DNA from: Artemisia argyi
Lineage: Eukaryota; Streptophyta; Magnoliopsida; Asterales; Asteraceae
Assembly: GCA_030686995.1 (NCBI GenBank)
Contig: CM060702.1
Location: 67,334,440-67,398,439, forward strand
Direction: 5' to 3'
Length of the DNA: 64,000 nucleotides
Position numbers and translations under genes: made by a program. The notes below the pieces were generated by a model. It ran no database searches and was not told where the DNA came from. It worked only from the letters and a program-made list of their open reading frames with translations. Positions 62,209-64,000 of this stretch are shown here, piece after piece; the first letter of the stretch is position 1, and each line of letters opens with the position of its first letter.

Positions 62209-64000
62209 CAAGTGTTGCTAATGTGTTGCAAAAAGAAAAATTATAAAAAGTTGTTGAAAATGTTGAAAAATAATACCATCACTTCGAGGGGAGTGATTGA
62301 CTTAATTTTAAAATTAAAAACAATTTTGATATAACACAACATTCAATTAATTGAACTAAAGTGTTTTTAAAAACTTGTTAAAATTTTAAAATGAAAAGTT
62401 AAAAGTGTTCGTGTGAAAATGGCTAAAGTCAAGGGGGAGTTTTTCAAAAATGCTCTAAAGTTGATTTGAACCCTCCCCAGTCCAGAAAACCCTCGCATAA
62501 CTAAGTCCAAAACTTAAACAGTCAAAAAAATGAAAAAAATGGGTCATAATACCCTCTCACGTGATGCGAAAAAAAACATACACACAATTACTTATCACTC
62601 GCATTCTCTCTCTCCTAAAAACCTTCAAACACTCGCATCGCAAAACTCTCGCATTTTTCAGATTTTCTTGCCTATTCACTTTGATTCGTGCAAAAAGTAA
62701 GCTTTCAAATATGTTCATTACATTGTTTTACATCTTTGACTTCAATATTTGCCCTTATTTTTGAGTAATTTATGCATAATTGAATAATTAGGGCTATGAT
62801 ATTGAGTCGACCTTGTTCACTATTGAGTTTGCGTTTGTGATGTGTTTAAAACAAATCTTTTGGTTAGATGATTAAGAAAGACTGATTAGATCATGTTTTG
62901 ATAGAAAACGGGGTTTTAAACAGTTTGATTTGGTAAAAATGGGTCGTTTTTGGGGAAGAAGATGAACAGTTATTGATGAATACGACATAGTTTTGATGCG
63001 ATACGAGACTTTAGGATTAGAGCCAAAATGGAGCATTTAATATTATTTAAATTTTCCGAGACTTTTGACTGCGATAAAAGTTTTCCTCGCATCGCAGTTG
63101 ATATCTCCTCGATACTAGCTTTCCTAAATGTCCTGCAATGACTTGCTATCACAGATCCTCAATGCGAACATTTTTGGTCCACGATGTCTGTTACATCTTT
63201 GATGCGAAAAGTTGACTTTATTTGACTAATGCCCGTGATACCAAATCCGCGATACTTGATATTGCAAACCTTTTTTTACCCACAATATCTAAATGTTATT
63301 CTGCCAAAAAAATTTAAAATATTTGTAAATTTGTATAAATCTTGTATTTATATAAAGTTTTTCAAACATTTTATTAAATTTTGACAAAGTAACATGCAGT
63401 GATCCAAACTTTCTTTCCCAAAACAAAATCAAATCTTGTTCTACATGAAAAATGAGAAATTTGTTTTTGAAAAACAAAATTGATAAAAGCCAAGTTTTTT
63501 AAAAACAATTACACAAGTATTTATCTCAAAATGTTCACATCAATTAAAACCCTTTATTATCAGATGAAGATATGAAAACTTTTGAGACATAAAATATTGC
63601 ATATGAATAGTTTTCTTACTTTAATTAGACTAGGATTGTAACACTATTTTAGTGTCTTTAACACAATAAGTGATGCATATGTTTAATTACTACATTTAGA
63701 CTATTCTATGATTGCAACGTTTTATGAATACTTTGTGTACATGATTGAAATGATTTGATGGATATGTTTACAAATGTTATTGGTTGCCAATGCCATGAAT
63801 ATTTACTTAAACAAATTCATGCAACCTCTTAACAAATTTTTCACAGATAACTGTTTTGTACCAAATGGTTTTGAGACAACTCGACACTATCTAAACATAG
63901 GATATCTCATCTTCAAGGTAGTTATTAGGGCTAGTTATCACCTAAAAACTGATAATGCAGCCTTTTAGCTACGCAACGTAATAGAGTATTCAAGGTCTAG
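62209..64000. other. AT-rich unassigned sequence
   Basis: No gene with recognisable protein features. A cluster of GATGCGA/TCGCATC words lies at 62573-63210 and is noted as a finding. Frames of 60-67 codons here show no motifs. Confidence 0.5.

Overview
The window is plant nuclear DNA built almost entirely from nested and decayed LTR retrotransposons and their debris. No intact host gene is visible. The organism is most likely a eudicot of the daisy family (Asteraceae). I base that on memory of similar copia and gypsy accessory proteins from that family, so the family assignment is tentative. The base composition, (TA)n tracts, Stowaway-type MITE and plant PBS/LTR features fit a medium or large plant genome.

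Layout. (1) 1-17849, minus strand: a Ty3/gypsy chromovirus array (LTR, internal, LTR, truncated internal, truncated LTR). Its 9121-bp unit is present twice, and both copies carry the same three in-frame stops. (2) 17850-19129 and 37333-42188: pieces of another minus-strand gypsy-like element (LTR-like sequence, a PPT and a decayed accessory ORF). It is split by a Ty1/copia element at 19130-37332. (3) The copia element has matching LTRs, a tRNA-Met PBS and a PPT. Its gag-pol carries many stops. After pol it holds two divergent extra genes with a shared putative promoter: an intact antisense ORF (32203-32610) and a long sense ORF (33178-36069, two stops). (4) Inside the copia gag lies a 5736-bp insertion (21291-27026) with a CTAGG target duplication. 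It looks like a giant solo LTR and itself contains a Stowaway MITE and a possible SINE. A shorter relative in the opposite orientation starts at 42189. (5) 46173-53988 is a non-autonomous Athila-like gypsy element (gag and protease-like region only, 1.4-kb LTRs, AAGAG target duplication). It is inserted in a field of GCATC-word repeats. (6) 53994-59332 holds GCATC repeats and exon-like fragments resembling a DEAD-box helicase, a CDC20-type WD40 protein and a subtilase. This suggests a gene-capturing transposon. (7) 59333-60270 is a long (TA)n tract with a 298-bp inverted-repeat element inside it. (8) 60271-64000 is LTR-like sequence with an identical 354-bp tandem duplication, then unassigned AT-rich DNA.

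The most interesting signals are regulatory. The copia element repeats an AAAGTACTGCT word in its LTRs, in the centre of its internal divergent promoter, and in its coding region. Two different gypsy LTRs carry arrays of a spaced palindrome of the form TKACGGCGTMA, with the proximal copy about 12 bp upstream of the TATA box in each. Almost all premature stops that can be interpreted are C-to-T or G-to-A changes, which fits decay of methylated cytosines. All counts and alignments were made by eye.
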